A stretch of 64,000 bases of DNA from an uncultured Granulosicoccus sp. (GCA_947495035.1 CANLXI010000014.1:1-64000), one strand, 5' to 3'. Shown: positions 29,815 through 40,337, counted from the stretch's first letter. A program made the numbers and translations. The notes: generated by a model not told the origin, from the letters alone.

Positions 29815-30101
29815 TCAAAATCTGTCTAGATGCTTTTGCATTTCACCCACTCTTCCAATGATCTTTCGTTTTTCAGGAAGCTGTAACAGCAAATGTTGCA
29901 TCACTTCCTTGCACCCGCGTTCTTTATTGTGGTTAAGCAACGTATAAGCTGCTTTTGAAAGACAAGTCCGATACTGGTGAGGTGATTCCGGGAATTGGTG
30001 GAAATGTGTATCAGCGTCTTGGCTTTGGTGATCAAGAAAGCAAGAACAGATATACACCTGATTTTGTCAAAGAACGCCGAGCTGCAATCCTCAGCGCATA
30101 A
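29815..30101. pseudogene. AT-rich region with possible gene relics
   Basis: A minus-strand frame (29815-30057, 80 codons) ends in LLLQLPEKRKIIGRVGEMQK, which resembles the LPEQKRIVAKVDEL tail of HsdS-type restriction specificity subunits. On the plus strand, 29955-30101 from a TTG reads as a plausible protein end (GNVYQRLGFGDQESKNRYTP, then a basic helix and TAA). Neither has a ribosome binding site or a full domain, and both cannot be genuine. The base composition differs from the surrounding genes. A decayed acquired fragment is the best guess; chance similarity is possible. Confidence 0.25.
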
Positions 30102-30200
30102 GCGTTCCTTGTCGACAAGACCAAGAGGCGCAGCTATCGACTACGAGACCTTGACCGAGTAACAAGCGAAAAGCGCACGAGCTTCAACGTTGGGTTCTTT

Positions 30201-30230
30201 CATGCCCCGACAACTGGAAGTCAGGGCATG
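30201..30230. other. Hairpin in the glmS downstream region
   Basis: CATGCCCCGAC (30201-30211) pairs with GTCAGGGCATG (30220-30230) with one mismatch and an 8-base loop. It lies between the microsatellite and the AT-rich relic region, about 160 bp beyond the end of glmS. The purpose is unclear; it could be a distal terminator. The rest of 29628-30303 outside the relic shows no gene. Confidence 0.35.
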
Positions 30231-30303
30231 GAAAGAGGCCAGATCACATCAACGAAGTGAGTGATTCATACCGACAAATACGATACGACGAAATTCGCCC
30301 AAG

Positions 30304-30357
30304 TGCTTGTGCTTGTGCTTGTGCTTGTGCTTGTGCTTGTGCTTGTGCTTGTGCTTG
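30304..30357. repeat. Hexanucleotide microsatellite (TGCTTG)9
   Basis: Nine perfect tandem copies of TGCTTG, 30 bp beyond the glmS stop codon. On the glmS sense strand the transcript would read (CAAGCA)9. Perfect hexamer repeats of this length are prone to copy-number change by slipped-strand mispairing. It lies outside any credible coding frame. Confidence 0.95.
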
Positions 30358-30387
30358 AGGCAGGATCTCGCTCGACAGCCATCGAAC

Positions 30388-32220
30388 CTACTCCACCGTC
30401 ACGGACTTTGCCAGGTTCCTCGGCTGATCCACATCGGTCCCCTTGATCAGCGCCACGTGGTACGACAGCAACTGCAGCGGAATCGTGTAGATGATCGGTG
30501 CAATCAGCGGATCGCAATGTGGCACTTCCAGCACGGTCATCGTCTGATCACTGACAAACTGAGCCTGCTTGTCGGCGAAGACATACATCAGACCACCGCG
30601 TGCACGCACCTCTTCGACGTTGGACTTGAGTTTCTCGACCAGCTCGTTGTTTGGCGCGACAACGATGACCGGCATGTCCGCATCAATCAATGCCAGGGGG
30701 CCATGCTTGAGTTCACCCGCAGCATAGGCCTCGGCATGGATATAGGAGATTTCCTTGAGCTTCAATGCTCCTTCCATGGCAATCGGATACTGATCTCCAC
30801 GCCCCAGGAACAGGCTGTGATGCTTGTCGGCAAAATCCTCGGCCAGATCCTGAATGGCCTCATCCATGCTCAACACCTGCTCGATCTTTGCCGGCAGACT
30901 CTGCAAGGCGGCAACCACCTGCTTTTCCTTCTCGGCGCTCATGCCCTTGTGATGCCCGACAGCGGCGGCCAGCATCAGCAGAGCCGACAGCTGTACGGTA
31001 AATGCCTTGGTCGAGGCCACTCCGATTTCAGCGCCGGCCTTCATCAGGTAGGTCATGTCGGATTCACGGGTCAGCGATGAGCCCGGCACGTTGCAGATGG
31101 TCAGGCTGGTCATGTAGCCCTGCTTCTGCGACAGGCGCAGCGCGGCCAGGGTATCGGCCGTTTCGCCCGACTGGGAAATGGTGACCAGAAGGCTGTTTGG
31201 CCGCACGTGGGACTTTCGATAACGATACTCGGACGCAATCTCCACATTGCATGACACACCGGCGAAATCCTCGAACCAGTAGCGTGCCGTCATGCCGGCG
31301 TGATAGCTGGTACCGCAGGCAATGATCTGCACATGCTCCACCTGACTGAGCAATTCCTCGGCATTCTCGCCAAAGGCCGTGTCCAGCACCCGGCCCGCTG
31401 CCATGCGATCTTCCAGTGTGCGCTGAATGGCCACCGGCTGTTCATGAATTTCCTTCTGCATGAAGTGCCGGTAGATGCCCTTGTCACTGGCATCGTGGGA
31501 CAGGGTCGATTCTTCCACGGCACGTTCGACGGCATTGCCCTCGACATCCACCACCTCGACACTGGTGCGGGTAATGCGTGCCACATCACCTTCTTCCAGG
31601 AACGCAAACCGCCGGGTGACCGGCAACAGAGCCAGCTGATCCGAGGCAATGAAATGCTCGCCCACGCCGTAGCCTATGACCAGCGGGCTACCGGAGCGTG
31701 CCACGATGAGCTGATCGGGTTCGGTTCGATCCATGATCACCGTACCGTAGGCGCCCTCGAGCTGCGGTACGGCCTTTTGCACGGCCTCGAACAGGCTGCC
31801 CGAGGTTTTCAGTTCATGGTCCACCAGATGGGCAATCACTTCGGTGTCGGTATCGGAGGTGAAGTCATAGCTCAGCGCCTTGAGTCTGTCGCGCAGCTGC
31901 TGGTGATTCTCGATGATGCCGTTGTGCACCACGGCGATTCGATCGACCGAGACATGCGGATGGGCATTGGCCTCGTTCGGCTCACCGTGTGTGGCCCAGC
32001 GAGTATGGGCAATACCCGTACCACCCATCATGCCGAACTGCTCGACCGCCTCGACCAGTTGCTTGACCTTGCCGACCCGACGCAGCCGGTTGAGCGAGCC
32101 ATCCCCGTCCACCGTTGCTATACCAGCAGAATCATAACCCCGGTATTCCAGGCTTTGCAGCCCCATCAACAGAATACCTGCCACGTCTCGCTGAGCTACA
32201 GCGCCTACAATTCCGCACAT
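30388..32220 (-). CDS. glmS: Glutamine-fructose-6-phosphate aminotransferase (isomerizing)
   Basis: 610 residues, full length. The chain starts MCGIVGAV, so the catalytic N-terminal cysteine is exposed after methionine removal. The glutaminase domain (about 1-235; [18 protein letters not shown]) is followed by two SIS sugar-isomerase domains (CGTSYHAG and [42 protein letters not shown]) and the canonical end NLAKSVTVE. The enzyme makes glucosamine-6-phosphate from fructose-6-phosphate and glutamine, the first step toward peptidoglycan and LPS amino sugars. It lies directly downstream of glmU, which performs the last steps of the same pathway. No glmS ribozyme is visible in the 48-bp gap. Confidence 0.97.
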   Translation of the reverse strand: MCGIVGAVAQRDVAGILLMGLQSLEYRGYDSAGIATVDGDGSLNRLRRVGKVKQLVEAVEQFGMMGGTGIAHTRWATHGEPNEANAHPHVSVDRIAVVHNGIIENHQQLRDRLKALSYDFTSDTDTEVIAHLVDHELKTSGSLFEAVQKAVPQLEGAYGTVIMDRTEPDQLIVARSGSPLVIGYGVGEHFIASDQLALLPVTRRFAFLEEGDVARITRTSVEVVDVEGNAVERAVEESTLSHDASDKGIYRHFMQKEIHEQPVAIQRTLEDRMAAGRVLDTAFGENAEELLSQVEHVQIIACGTSYHAGMTARYWFEDFAGVSCNVEIASEYRYRKSHVRPNSLLVTISQSGETADTLAALRLSQKQGYMTSLTICNVPGSSLTRESDMTYLMKAGAEIGVASTKAFTVQLSALLMLAAAVGHHKGMSAEKEKQVVAALQSLPAKIEQVLSMDEAIQDLAEDFADKHHSLFLGRGDQYPIAMEGALKLKEISYIHAEAYAAGELKHGPLALIDADMPVIVVAPNNELVEKLKSNVEEVRARGGLMYVFADKQAQFVSDQTMTVLEVPHCDPLIAPIIYTIPLQLLSYHVALIKGTDVDQPRNLAKSVTVE

Positions 32221-32268
32221 AGATTGTCGTCCTGAAAGTTGATCTGCTGGCGTCGCAGCGACGCCTGA

Positions 32269-33627
32269 CTACTTGTTCTTGATGGGTCGAGACCAGTTCT
32301 CGATATCGGTCTGCCTGGCACGCGTCAGTGACAGACGATCCGCCGGTACATTGCGGGTGATGGTCGATCCAGCACCCACGGTTGCGCCTTCACTGATGGT
32401 GACCGGCGCCACCAGCGCGGAATTCGAGCCAATGAAGGCGTTGTCACCAATAATGGTCTGATGCTTGTTGACGCCATCATAGTTGCAGGTAATGGTGCCC
32501 GCGCCCACGTTGACATTCCGCCCCAGGGTGCTGTCTCCGACATAACTCAAGTGATTGATCTTGCTGCCTTCACCCACGTGGGTGTTCTTGGTTTCCACGA
32601 AATTGCCGATGCGGATGCCACTCTCCGTGCGAGTACCGGGACGTAACCGTGCGAAGGGCCCGACCGTGGCGTCACTGCCCACTTCTGCATTTTCGAGAAC
32701 GCAGTTTGCCAGTATCGTGCTGCCATCGGCAATGACACTGCCCGAAATCAGGCAGTTTTGACCGATTTTCACATTATTGCCGATGACGCAGTCACCTTCG
32801 AACACGCAATTGACGTCTATCGTGACATCGGTTCCGGTCTTCAACGTACCGCGAATGTCGATCCTGGCCGGGTCTGCCACGGTCACACCGTTGTTCATCA
32901 GCTCTTCCGCCAGATGCTGTTGATGCAATCGTTCAAGCCTCGCCAGCTGCACTCGGCTGTTGACCCCATCGACTTCCCATTCATCCTGTGGGTGAACCGC
33001 CTGCACGCGCAGACCGTCCTTGACCGCCAGCTCGTGTATGTCGGTCAGGTAGAACTCACCTTGAGCGTTGTTGTTGTCGATTCGACTGAGCAGATCGCGC
33101 AGACTGCCACCCTTGATGGCCACGACACCGGCATTGACCTCTGTGATACCCAGTTGATCCGGTGTGGCATCCTTCTGCTCCACGACACCGACGATCGCGC
33201 CGCCTTCGCGCAGGATGCGACCATAACCGGTCGGATCGTCCATCATCAGGGTCAACAGGCCAATGGTCTGTTCGTCACAGGCATCCAGCAAGGCCTGGTA
33301 GGTGGATGCCCGGGTCAATGGCACATCACCATAGGTAATCAACACGGTATCCGAGTCCTCGATGCCGTCGAGCCCCTCTCTCACTGCATGCCCGGTGCCC
33401 AGCTGCTCGGATTGCAGCGCCCATTTCACCGGCTGCTCGATGGTGCTCTGGACCTGATCGGCACCATGCCCGATGACAACCGTGATGCTGGCAGGGTTCA
33501 GTTGCAGGCCCGTATCGAGGACATGCCCCAGCAAGGGCTTGCCTGCCAGGCGATGCAATACCTTGGGCATCGCTGATTTCATTCGCGTGCCCTTGCCGGC
33601 TGCAAGCACGATCAGTCGAGTGGTCAT
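32269..33627 (-). CDS. glmU: Bifunctional UDP-GlcNAc pyrophosphorylase / glucosamine-1-phosphate acetyltransferase
   Basis: 452 residues, full length. The N-terminal nucleotidyltransferase half starts IVLAAGKGTRMKSAMPKVLH, with the family lysine of PKVLH and YGDVPL following. The C-terminal half is a left-handed beta-helix of hexapeptide repeats (IGNNVKIGQNCLI, VGPFARLRPGT, IGNFVETKN, GDNAFIGSNSALVAPV). It acetylates glucosamine-1-phosphate and then forms UDP-GlcNAc for cell wall and LPS. It is first in a glmU-glmS unit; the promoter must lie in 33628-33800. Confidence 0.97.
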   Translation of the reverse strand: MTTRLIVLAAGKGTRMKSAMPKVLHRLAGKPLLGHVLDTGLQLNPASITVVIGHGADQVQSTIEQPVKWALQSEQLGTGHAVREGLDGIEDSDTVLITYGDVPLTRASTYQALLDACDEQTIGLLTLMMDDPTGYGRILREGGAIVGVVEQKDATPDQLGITEVNAGVVAIKGGSLRDLLSRIDNNNAQGEFYLTDIHELAVKDGLRVQAVHPQDEWEVDGVNSRVQLARLERLHQQHLAEELMNNGVTVADPARIDIRGTLKTGTDVTIDVNCVFEGDCVIGNNVKIGQNCLISGSVIADGSTILANCVLENAEVGSDATVGPFARLRPGTRTESGIRIGNFVETKNTHVGEGSKINHLSYVGDSTLGRNVNVGAGTITCNYDGVNKHQTIIGDNAFIGSNSALVAPVTISEGATVGAGSTITRNVPADRLSLTRARQTDIENWSRPIKNK

Positions 33628-33954
33628 CAGTCAATCCTGGTTGAGAAAACTGCTCATTATCTCACTTGTTAGCGGGTGTCGACCAAATCGGGTTGAGCCC
33701 TGCCCGATAACAGAAATCGTCTGCTTGCTCAAAAGCAGCTTCAGCTCACAGGATCAGAAAGAATCTGGACAGCGATTTGCTTGCGGTGCCAATCGAGCCT
33801 GAATTGCACAAGGCGGGGATTCACACCGCCACGAAGGATGACAGAGAGTCACAAAACACTTGAATTGACGGCAAGACAGGGTGACACTACAAGTCGGCCC
33901 AAGACCATCAGAGTGGTTCATCACCGAATCCGCGCCGATGACGACTGTTTGATC

Positions 33955-34878
33955 ATGCCCACGCCCTGCAAGCCCGACAAACTGATCTCGCCGGAAGAAC
34001 TACCTCTTTGGGTACCCGGCGTCGCGACCTGTTCCAGTCACCAGCTGGACTGGAAAGACGTGTCCCAATGCAGTTATCGCTACCAGGGACAGGATGTGGA
34101 AATCCCGGCCATGGAGCGCTTCATGGTCGTACGCTACCACGTGGGCGAGACGCCCATGGACCGTCAGTTCGACGGGCAGTGGACCCGCACGAAATGCCAA
34201 CCCGGCCATTTCTCACTGTTGTCACGTGCCGCCGATTCTCACTGGCACTGGACCGATGACGTCGAAGTCTCTCACCTGTATCTGTCCAATGAATTGATGT
34301 CTCGAGTCGCCAGCGACATGCTGGACAAGGAGGTCGGGGAGATTCTGTTACACGATGTTCTCAGAGGCACAGACCCGGTGGTCAATGGTATTGTCGACAT
34401 GATGACACTGGAGGCAGGCCATCAGAAAAAGGGCAATGCCTTGTACGCAGAGGCACTGGGGGTTCAACTTGCAGTTCATCTGCTGCGCTTTTATGCCAGC
34501 TGCGCCGAGCGGGCAAAACCCCGAAACGGACAACTGAGTCCATTGCAGTTATCACGTCTGCGGGAGTACATCGACGCACACTTGCAGGACAGCATCACAC
34601 TGGCCGAGTTGGCCGAGTTGCTCAATCTGGGTGTCTGGACGTTCGGGCGTCAGGTACAGCGAACACTCGGCTGTACGGCCCAGGCACTGGTCATGCAACA
34701 TCGCATCGATCGGGCCACGGCATTACTGAGGGCCGATCAATTGCCCCTGAAACAGGTTGCCGCCGCCAGTGGATTTTCCGATCAGGCACACATGACACGC
34801 AGCTTCCGCGCTCACCATGGCGTCACGCCGGGGGCATTCCGTAAGTCCCGGCGGACACGACAGCTCACGCAGGATTGA
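33955..34878 (+). CDS. AraC-family transcriptional regulator
   Basis: 307 residues from the ATG at 33955; ATG at 33838 and 33781 are in-frame alternatives, and none has a strong ribosome site. The N-terminal two thirds are a cupin-like sensing domain of the AraC type (WHWTDDVEVSHLYLS). The last 100 residues hold two helix-turn-helix motifs (LAELAELLNLGVWTFGRQVQRTLG, and LPLKQVAAASGFSDQAHMTRSFRAHHGVTPGAFR). It lies immediately upstream of, and in the same direction as, a Baeyer-Villiger monooxygenase and esterase, which it probably regulates in response to their substrate (inference). Confidence 0.88.
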   Translation: MPTPCKPDKLISPEELPLWVPGVATCSSHQLDWKDVSQCSYRYQGQDVEIPAMERFMVVRYHVGETPMDRQFDGQWTRTKCQPGHFSLLSRAADSHWHWTDDVEVSHLYLSNELMSRVASDMLDKEVGEILLHDVLRGTDPVVNGIVDMMTLEAGHQKKGNALYAEALGVQLAVHLLRFYASCAERAKPRNGQLSPLQLSRLREYIDAHLQDSITLAELAELLNLGVWTFGRQVQRTLGCTAQALVMQHRIDRATALLRADQLPLKQVAAASGFSDQAHMTRSFRAHHGVTPGAFRKSRRTRQLTQD

Positions 34879-35120
34879 GTTATCAAGCACCACCCGGGGC
34901 CTCCGGGAATAGAGCTGCCAACCCCATTCAATGAATTCACCGAACGATTCAATACCAACCCTTCTCGATTGCCTACAGTGACATTCCGCAGGCGCACAAG
35001 TGTTGTGACAGGATCTGCCACTTGATCGTGGCAAGCCGCTGATTCTGCCAACACCTGATTCAACGCCAGATCAGTATCCGCTTGCAAGAGCGGTCTCACA
35101 GACCATCGAGGAATGTCATC

Positions 35121-36764
35121 ATGAATTCGCACACCAGCACATCGGAAAACGCCTCTGTCAATCTCCCAACGAGAACCCTGGACGCCCTGATCATCGGCGC
35201 GGGGGTGGCCGGACTGTATCAGCTGCATCAGTTACGCGAGCAAGGCCTGTCGGTTCGCGCCTACGATGCTGCAGGTGGTGTAGGCGGCACCTGGTACTGG
35301 AACCGCTACCCCGGAGCCAAATTCGATTCGGAATCCTACATCTATCAGTACCTGTTCTCCGAAGAGCTGTACATGGGCTGGCAATGGAGCGAACGCTTCC
35401 CCGGGCAACCCGAAATCGAGCGTTGGATGAACTATGTCGCCGATGAACTGGATCTGAAGAAGGATATTCAGTTCAACACTCAGATCGTCAGTGCTCACTT
35501 CGATGAGAACCGACAGCGTTGGAGCGTCACCACCGACTCGGGCGAGCTTATCGACACGCAGTTTCTCGTCACCTGTTGCGGCATGCTCTCCGCCCCACTC
35601 ACCGACATGTTCCCGGGTCAGGACAGCTTCAACGGTGAGATATTTCACACTTCACGCTGGCCGCACGACCCGGTCAAGCTGGCTGGAAAACGCGTGGGTG
35701 TGGTCGGCATCGGTGCCACCGGCATCCAGGTCATCCAGACCATCGCCGACCAGGTTGATCAACTCAAGGTCTTTGTCAGAACACCACAGTATGTGCTGCC
35801 GATGAAGAACCCCAGCTACGGCCCGGAGCAGGTGAGCGATTACCAACAGCGTTTCAGGGAACTCAAGGACACCCTGCCACATACTTTCGCAGGTTTCGAA
35901 TACGATTTCGAAGTGACCTGGGCTGAGCTGACACCCGAGCAACGCCTTGCTCGTCTCGAAGACACCTACGCCAATGGCTCACTGAAACTATGGCTGGCCT
36001 CGTTTGCCGAGATGTTCTTCGATGAAACGGTGAGTGAGGAAATATCCGAATTCGTGCGCGAAAAGATGCGCAAGCGTCTGGGTGATCCGCAACTGTGCGA
36101 CCTGCTGATACCTACCGACTATGGCTTTGGCACCCATCGTGTTCCACTGGAAACCAACTACCTCGAGGTTTACCTGCGCGATAACGTGGAAGCCGTTCCG
36201 GTAAGGGACAACCCCATCGAGCGTGTGTTGCCAGAGGGCATACAAACGGCTGACGGTACCGTGCATGAACTGGACGTGATCGTGCTGGCCACCGGTTTCG
36301 ACGCAGGCTCCGGCGCCTTGACCCGCATCGATATACGCGGACGTGACGGGCGCTCTCTCAAGGAGGAATGGGGCCGGGATATTCGTACCACCATGGGTCT
36401 GCAGATTCATGGCTATCCGAACCTGTTCACCACCGCTGTGCCCCTTGCCCCATCCGCCGCCCTGTGCAATATGGCTACCTGCCTGCAACAGCAGACCGAG
36501 TGGATCAGCAACTGCATTCACTACCTGCGACAGAACGCACATCGCGTTATCGAACCATTGGCAGAGACCGAGGAACAATGGGTGCAGCACCATGACGAGA
36601 CGGCCAATGCCACGCTGATTACCAAGACCGACTCCTGGTACATGGGCAGCAACATACCGGGAAAACCCCGACGCTTGCTCTCCTACTGCGGCGGTGTCGG
36701 CACCTACAAGGCCAAATGCGACGATGTCGCGCAACGCGAATACGAAGGTTTTGCCATGCAATAA
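35121..36764 (+). CDS. Baeyer-Villiger flavin monooxygenase (cyclohexanone monooxygenase-like)
   Basis: 547 residues from the ATG at 35121, preceded by GAGGAATG. The FAD Rossmann motif is [11 protein letters not shown] (about residue 25), the Baeyer-Villiger fingerprint is [11 protein letters not shown] (about 170-180, matching FxGxxxHTxxW), and the NADPH motif is [12 protein letters not shown] (about 192). The [11 protein letters not shown] segment is typical of cyclohexanone/phenylacetone-type enzymes. It inserts an oxygen next to a ketone to form an ester or lactone with NADPH and O2. A serine hydrolase follows 46 bp later, well placed to cleave the ester. The gap 34879-35120 upstream would hold the promoter and AraC site. 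The actual ketone is unknown. Confidence 0.93.
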   Translation: MNSHTSTSENASVNLPTRTLDALIIGAGVAGLYQLHQLREQGLSVRAYDAAGGVGGTWYWNRYPGAKFDSESYIYQYLFSEELYMGWQWSERFPGQPEIERWMNYVADELDLKKDIQFNTQIVSAHFDENRQRWSVTTDSGELIDTQFLVTCCGMLSAPLTDMFPGQDSFNGEIFHTSRWPHDPVKLAGKRVGVVGIGATGIQVIQTIADQVDQLKVFVRTPQYVLPMKNPSYGPEQVSDYQQRFRELKDTLPHTFAGFEYDFEVTWAELTPEQRLARLEDTYANGSLKLWLASFAEMFFDETVSEEISEFVREKMRKRLGDPQLCDLLIPTDYGFGTHRVPLETNYLEVYLRDNVEAVPVRDNPIERVLPEGIQTADGTVHELDVIVLATGFDAGSGALTRIDIRGRDGRSLKEEWGRDIRTTMGLQIHGYPNLFTTAVPLAPSAALCNMATCLQQQTEWISNCIHYLRQNAHRVIEPLAETEEQWVQHHDETANATLITKTDSWYMGSNIPGKPRRLLSYCGGVGTYKAKCDDVAQREYEGFAMQ

Positions 36765-36810
36765 GGCTCGACTCGAACAGAGCCATTACCGACAACCACG
36801 GAGAATCCCC

Positions 36811-38004
36811 TTGAACAAGACATTCACACAAACTGCTGATGACATTCTGACCAATACCGTCGCCGCCGACCCGGGTGTACCCGGTGTCGTCGCCATGGTC
36901 ACTGACAGAGAAAGCAATCTCTATGAAGGCGCCGCTGGCAAGCGCTCGCAGGGTAGTGATACGGACATGACGACCGACAGCGCTTTCGCCATTTTTTCCA
37001 CCACCAAGGCCATCACCGCGACGGCCGCCCTGCAGCTGGTGGAGCAGGGAAAACTGGACCTGGATGCACCGGCCAGCCAGTACGCTCCCGATATCGGCAA
37101 ACTGCAGGTCATCGAAGGCTTTGACGATGACGGGACACCTCGACTGCGCGCTCCGAAACGGGACATCACCACTCGAATGCTGCTTCTGCATACTGCTGGA
37201 TTCGGTTATGACTTCTTCAACGAAACCTATCATCGCCTGGCTCAGGAACAGGGCCAGCCCAGTGTCATCACGGCATCGAAGGAGGCTTTGATGACCCCCC
37301 TGCTGCGTGACCCCGACGAGCAATGGGAGTACGGCAGCAACATGGACTGGTGTGGACAAGTTGTGGAAGGCATCAGCGGCATGCGGCTGGGTGAGGTGTT
37401 TCAGAAACGCATCTTCGACCCCCTGGGTATCCAGGACATGACCTTCGAGCTCAATGATGATCTGCGCGCGCGACTGGCCATCATGCATGCGCGCAACGAA
37501 GATGCTTCACTAACGCCCATGGAGTTCGAATTACCGGACAAACCGGATATTCACATGGGCGGACACGGCCTCTACGGCACGGTCGGCGACTACATGCGCT
37601 TCATTCGCATGTGGCTCAACGATGGTCAGGGAGAGCACGGTCAGGTGCTGAAACCCGAGACCGTGAAGATGGCAGAACAGAACCATCTGGGTAGCCGCAA
37701 GATCTGCGCCCTGCCGGGCGTGATTCCCTCACTGTCCAACGATGCTGAGTTCTTCCCCGGTCAGGAAAAATCCTGGGCGTTCAGCTTCATGGTCAATGAT
37801 GAAACCGCACCCACAGGTCGTCCGGCCGGTGCCCTGGGCTGGGCGGGGCTTGCCAATCTGTTCTACTGGATTGACCGTCAGAACGGCTATGGCGGTTTCT
37901 GGGCGACGCAGATTCTGCCCTTTGCCGATGTCGCCTCGTTTACCGGCTACATGCAGCTGGAAACCGCCTTCTATGATTCTCTGAAAAGCGCTCAGGCAGC
38001 CTGA
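36811..38004 (+). CDS. Beta-lactamase-fold serine esterase (class C/EstB type)
   Basis: 397 residues from the TTG at 36811, which has GGAGA seven bases upstream; no ATG is well placed and the next frame start lies inside the monooxygenase gene. The catalytic SxxK is STTK in [17 protein letters not shown] (about residue 65), the second motif is YGSN (about 174), and a GGHGLYGT segment (about 250) stands in for the KTG region. There is no signal peptide, so it is cytoplasmic. Together with the upstream Baeyer-Villiger enzyme it would turn a ketone into an alcohol plus acid by way of an ester or lactone. A strong hairpin follows, closing the operon. Confidence 0.88.
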   Translation: MNKTFTQTADDILTNTVAADPGVPGVVAMVTDRESNLYEGAAGKRSQGSDTDMTTDSAFAIFSTTKAITATAALQLVEQGKLDLDAPASQYAPDIGKLQVIEGFDDDGTPRLRAPKRDITTRMLLLHTAGFGYDFFNETYHRLAQEQGQPSVITASKEALMTPLLRDPDEQWEYGSNMDWCGQVVEGISGMRLGEVFQKRIFDPLGIQDMTFELNDDLRARLAIMHARNEDASLTPMEFELPDKPDIHMGGHGLYGTVGDYMRFIRMWLNDGQGEHGQVLKPETVKMAEQNHLGSRKICALPGVIPSLSNDAEFFPGQEKSWAFSFMVNDETAPTGRPAGALGWAGLANLFYWIDRQNGYGGFWATQILPFADVASFTGYMQLETAFYDSLKSAQAA

Positions 38005-38023
38005 TAGCGTAGCCAGGCAACTA

Positions 38024-38051
38024 ACAGGTCTGGTCGATAGACCAGGCCTGT
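38024..38051 (+). terminator. Hairpin terminator of the BVMO-esterase operon
   Basis: ACAGGTCTGGTC (38024-38035), loop GATA, GACCAGGCCTGT (38040-38051): a 12-bp stem with one G-U pair, 20 bp past the esterase stop codon. No U run follows. Confidence 0.6.
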
Positions 38052-38230
38052 GCCAAGAACGGTAGACGCAATCGCTCGACGCATCGCGTACTACAACAGG
38101 GATACAAGGACAGAATGATCCGAGGTTACCCAAAGTCAGCGTCGTTCATCCGCGGGTGTACACTGGCAGTGTCGATGGCGTCATCCACGTCCCACGTGCA
38201 TGACTTGGCCACGGTCTACGGGGAACAGGC

Positions 38231-38614
38231 ATGAATCTGGAACGGGTAGTCTTCGGTTTTTTCACGATCCTGGCGTTGACCTTCAATCTGGTCTTCGTCA
38301 TGGGTGAGATCGACAACCCGAATCATCACGATGTCTGGGTACTGACCATTGCCATACTGGTCAACCTGATTGCAACCGGCCTGAAACTCGGAGATCGCTC
38401 CCAGATCGGCGCTCTGCTGCTGGCCGCCAGTCTGGTTGCCGACCTGCTGCTGATCACGGCCCGAATCTTCTGGATCGTTGCCGAGAGCGATTCGGCCACC
38501 GGACCCAGTGCAGATGCCACGGTGAATATCGTGTCGCTGGCCGCCGGTGCCCTGGTGGCGAATATCGTCTCGGCGGTCATCCTCGTCGGTGATGCGCTGA
38601 TGTCTCGCCGCTAG
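38231..38614 (+). CDS. DUF6394-family small membrane protein
   Basis: 127 residues with four hydrophobic segments (VVFGFFTILALTFNLVFVMG, WVLTIAILVNLIATGL, IGALLLAASLVADLLLITARIF, VSLAAGALVANIVSAVILV). The pattern matches DUF6394 proteins as I know them, which have no assigned function. The stop codon is only 11 bases before the GTG start of a TrkA-N potassium channel, so the two are co-transcribed and the small protein is probably an accessory subunit or regulator of the channel (inference). Confidence 0.75.
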   Translation: MNLERVVFGFFTILALTFNLVFVMGEIDNPNHHDVWVLTIAILVNLIATGLKLGDRSQIGALLLAASLVADLLLITARIFWIVAESDSATGPSADATVNIVSLAAGALVANIVSAVILVGDALMSRR

Positions 38615-38624
38615 GCACACGCCC

Positions 38625-40337
38625 GTGACCTCGACCTCCGATCTGGACCGAGTCACCATGGTGGTATTGCGCCATATGCGCAAGCCGGTATTCGCCCTGA
38701 TCATCGTCTACGCCATCGGCATCAGCGTGATGGCGCTGATCCCCGGGGTGGACGCCGAAGGCAATCCGGAGAAAATGAGTCTCTTCCATGCCTTCTATTT
38801 CTTCACCTACACCGCGACCACCACCGGCTTTGGTGAGATTCCGCACGCCTTCAGCGATGTGCAACGTCTGTGGGCCGTGTTCTGCCTGTACATGGGCGCC
38901 ATCGCCTGGTTGTATGCCATCGGTTCCATCATCGGTCTGGTACAGAATCCGCATTTCACACGGGCGGTGAATGAACACGGTTTCGCCCGGCGGGTGCGTC
39001 AGCTGCGAGACCCGTTCGTCATCGTCTGCGGTTTTGGTGATACTGGCAGCCTGTTGGCTCGTGGGCTCAGCGACCATCACCGCCGAGCCACCGTGCTCGA
39101 TCGCGATCCGGAACGCATCAAGGCCTTTGCCGTACGCGACTATCGCGTCAGAATGCTGGGCCTCTGTGCACACCCGGACGTCCCCCGCCACCTGATCGAT
39201 GCCGGTGTCAGACAGCCGGAATGCAAGGCTGTCGTGGCACTCACCAATGAGGAAGACGCCAATCGACAGATAGCGATTGTCGCCAAATTGCTGAACCCCG
39301 CTGTCAAGGTCATCGCGCGCTCGACCTCGGAGCGCCACTGCAAGCATCTGAACGCCTTGCAGGATGTGCAGGTCGTCAACCCTTTTGCCGTATTCGCCGA
39401 ACTGCTGGACATGGCCATCATCTCTCCACTGTTGCATAACCTGAATAGCTGGCTGGTTGGCGTGCCGGGGGCGCGTCTCGGGCATCCACTGGATGTACCG
39501 CGCGGGATCTGGATCCTGTGCGGCTATGGGCGCATGGGGCAGGAGTTGCATAGTCGAATGGTACGTCATGGCATAGAGACCGTGGTGATCGATCCGGAGG
39601 TCACTGCCTGTGAATTCCCCGGACGTATCGTTCGTGGTTATGCCGACTACGATACGCTCAGAGAGGCTGGTGTCGAACAGGCTGCCGGTATCGTGGCAGG
39701 CACCGACAGTGATTCGGACAATCTCGGCATACTGGTGTGTGTCCGTCACCTGAATCCCGAGGCGTTCACGGTCGTTCGTCAGAACAAGCACGAGAACCAG
39801 CTGGCTTTCGATGCAGCACAAGCCAATCTGATTCTGCAGTCCAGCCTCACCACCGCACGCCGCATCCTGAAAACGCTCATTTCTCCGCTGATTCAGGAGC
39901 TGATCGAGTATCTCTACGAGCGAGATCAACAAACCGAAGCAATCGTGCAGCGGCTGCGCACAACCGTGGGTGGGCACTCCCCCCATCTCTGGCGGGTCGC
40001 CATCACCGTCGAGGACGCATCGGCCGTCATGGAGTTTCTCGAATCCGGCAAGCGCTTGACGCTCGGAGAGCTGATTCGCCACCCCGACCGTCCGGAAGGC
40101 ACGCTGCCTTGTGTGCCTCTGGTCATCCGGCGACGGCAGGAACTGCTGATGCTGCCAGCTGACAGCGAAGTCGTCTTGCCTGACGACGGCATCCTGTTCT
40201 GCGGCAGTGAGCGCAGCGAAAGACTGTTGCAAGCCACCCTGAACAATCCCTACACCCTGCACTATCTGATCACAGGTGTTGAAGAGCCTCGTGGGCTGGT
40301 GTTCCAGTGGTTTGCTCGCTGGTCCGGCCAAGCCTGA
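38625..40337 (+). CDS. Potassium channel protein with two TrkA-N (RCK) domains
   Basis: 570 residues from the GTG at 38625. The pore region has two membrane helices flanking a P-loop with a TTTGFGE filter, a variant of TVGYGD. The cytoplasmic part has two Rossmann RCK units, VIVCGFGDTGSLLARGL (about 128) and WILCGYGRMGQELHSRM (about 297), and ends in a TrkA-C-like region. It should conduct K+ or a related cation under control of a bound nucleotide. The GFGE filter suggests altered selectivity relative to classical GYGD channels. It is coupled to the upstream DUF6394 gene. Confidence 0.9.
   Translation: MTSTSDLDRVTMVVLRHMRKPVFALIIVYAIGISVMALIPGVDAEGNPEKMSLFHAFYFFTYTATTTGFGEIPHAFSDVQRLWAVFCLYMGAIAWLYAIGSIIGLVQNPHFTRAVNEHGFARRVRQLRDPFVIVCGFGDTGSLLARGLSDHHRRATVLDRDPERIKAFAVRDYRVRMLGLCAHPDVPRHLIDAGVRQPECKAVVALTNEEDANRQIAIVAKLLNPAVKVIARSTSERHCKHLNALQDVQVVNPFAVFAELLDMAIISPLLHNLNSWLVGVPGARLGHPLDVPRGIWILCGYGRMGQELHSRMVRHGIETVVIDPEVTACEFPGRIVRGYADYDTLREAGVEQAAGIVAGTDSDSDNLGILVCVRHLNPEAFTVVRQNKHENQLAFDAAQANLILQSSLTTARRILKTLISPLIQELIEYLYERDQQTEAIVQRLRTTVGGHSPHLWRVAITVEDASAVMEFLESGKRLTLGELIRHPDRPEGTLPCVPLVIRRRQELLMLPADSEVVLPDDGILFCGSERSERLLQATLNNPYTLHYLITGVEEPRGLVFQWFARWSGQA

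Noticed and set aside
30261..30446. Plus frame encoding a Val-Leu repeat (and a Ser-Thr repeat on the other strand)
   Set aside because: Both are translations of the TGCTTG microsatellite and have no other support.
32221..32268. glmS ribozyme/riboswitch upstream of glmS
   Set aside because: The 48-bp gap after glmU is too short for the ribozyme and shows none of its conserved core.
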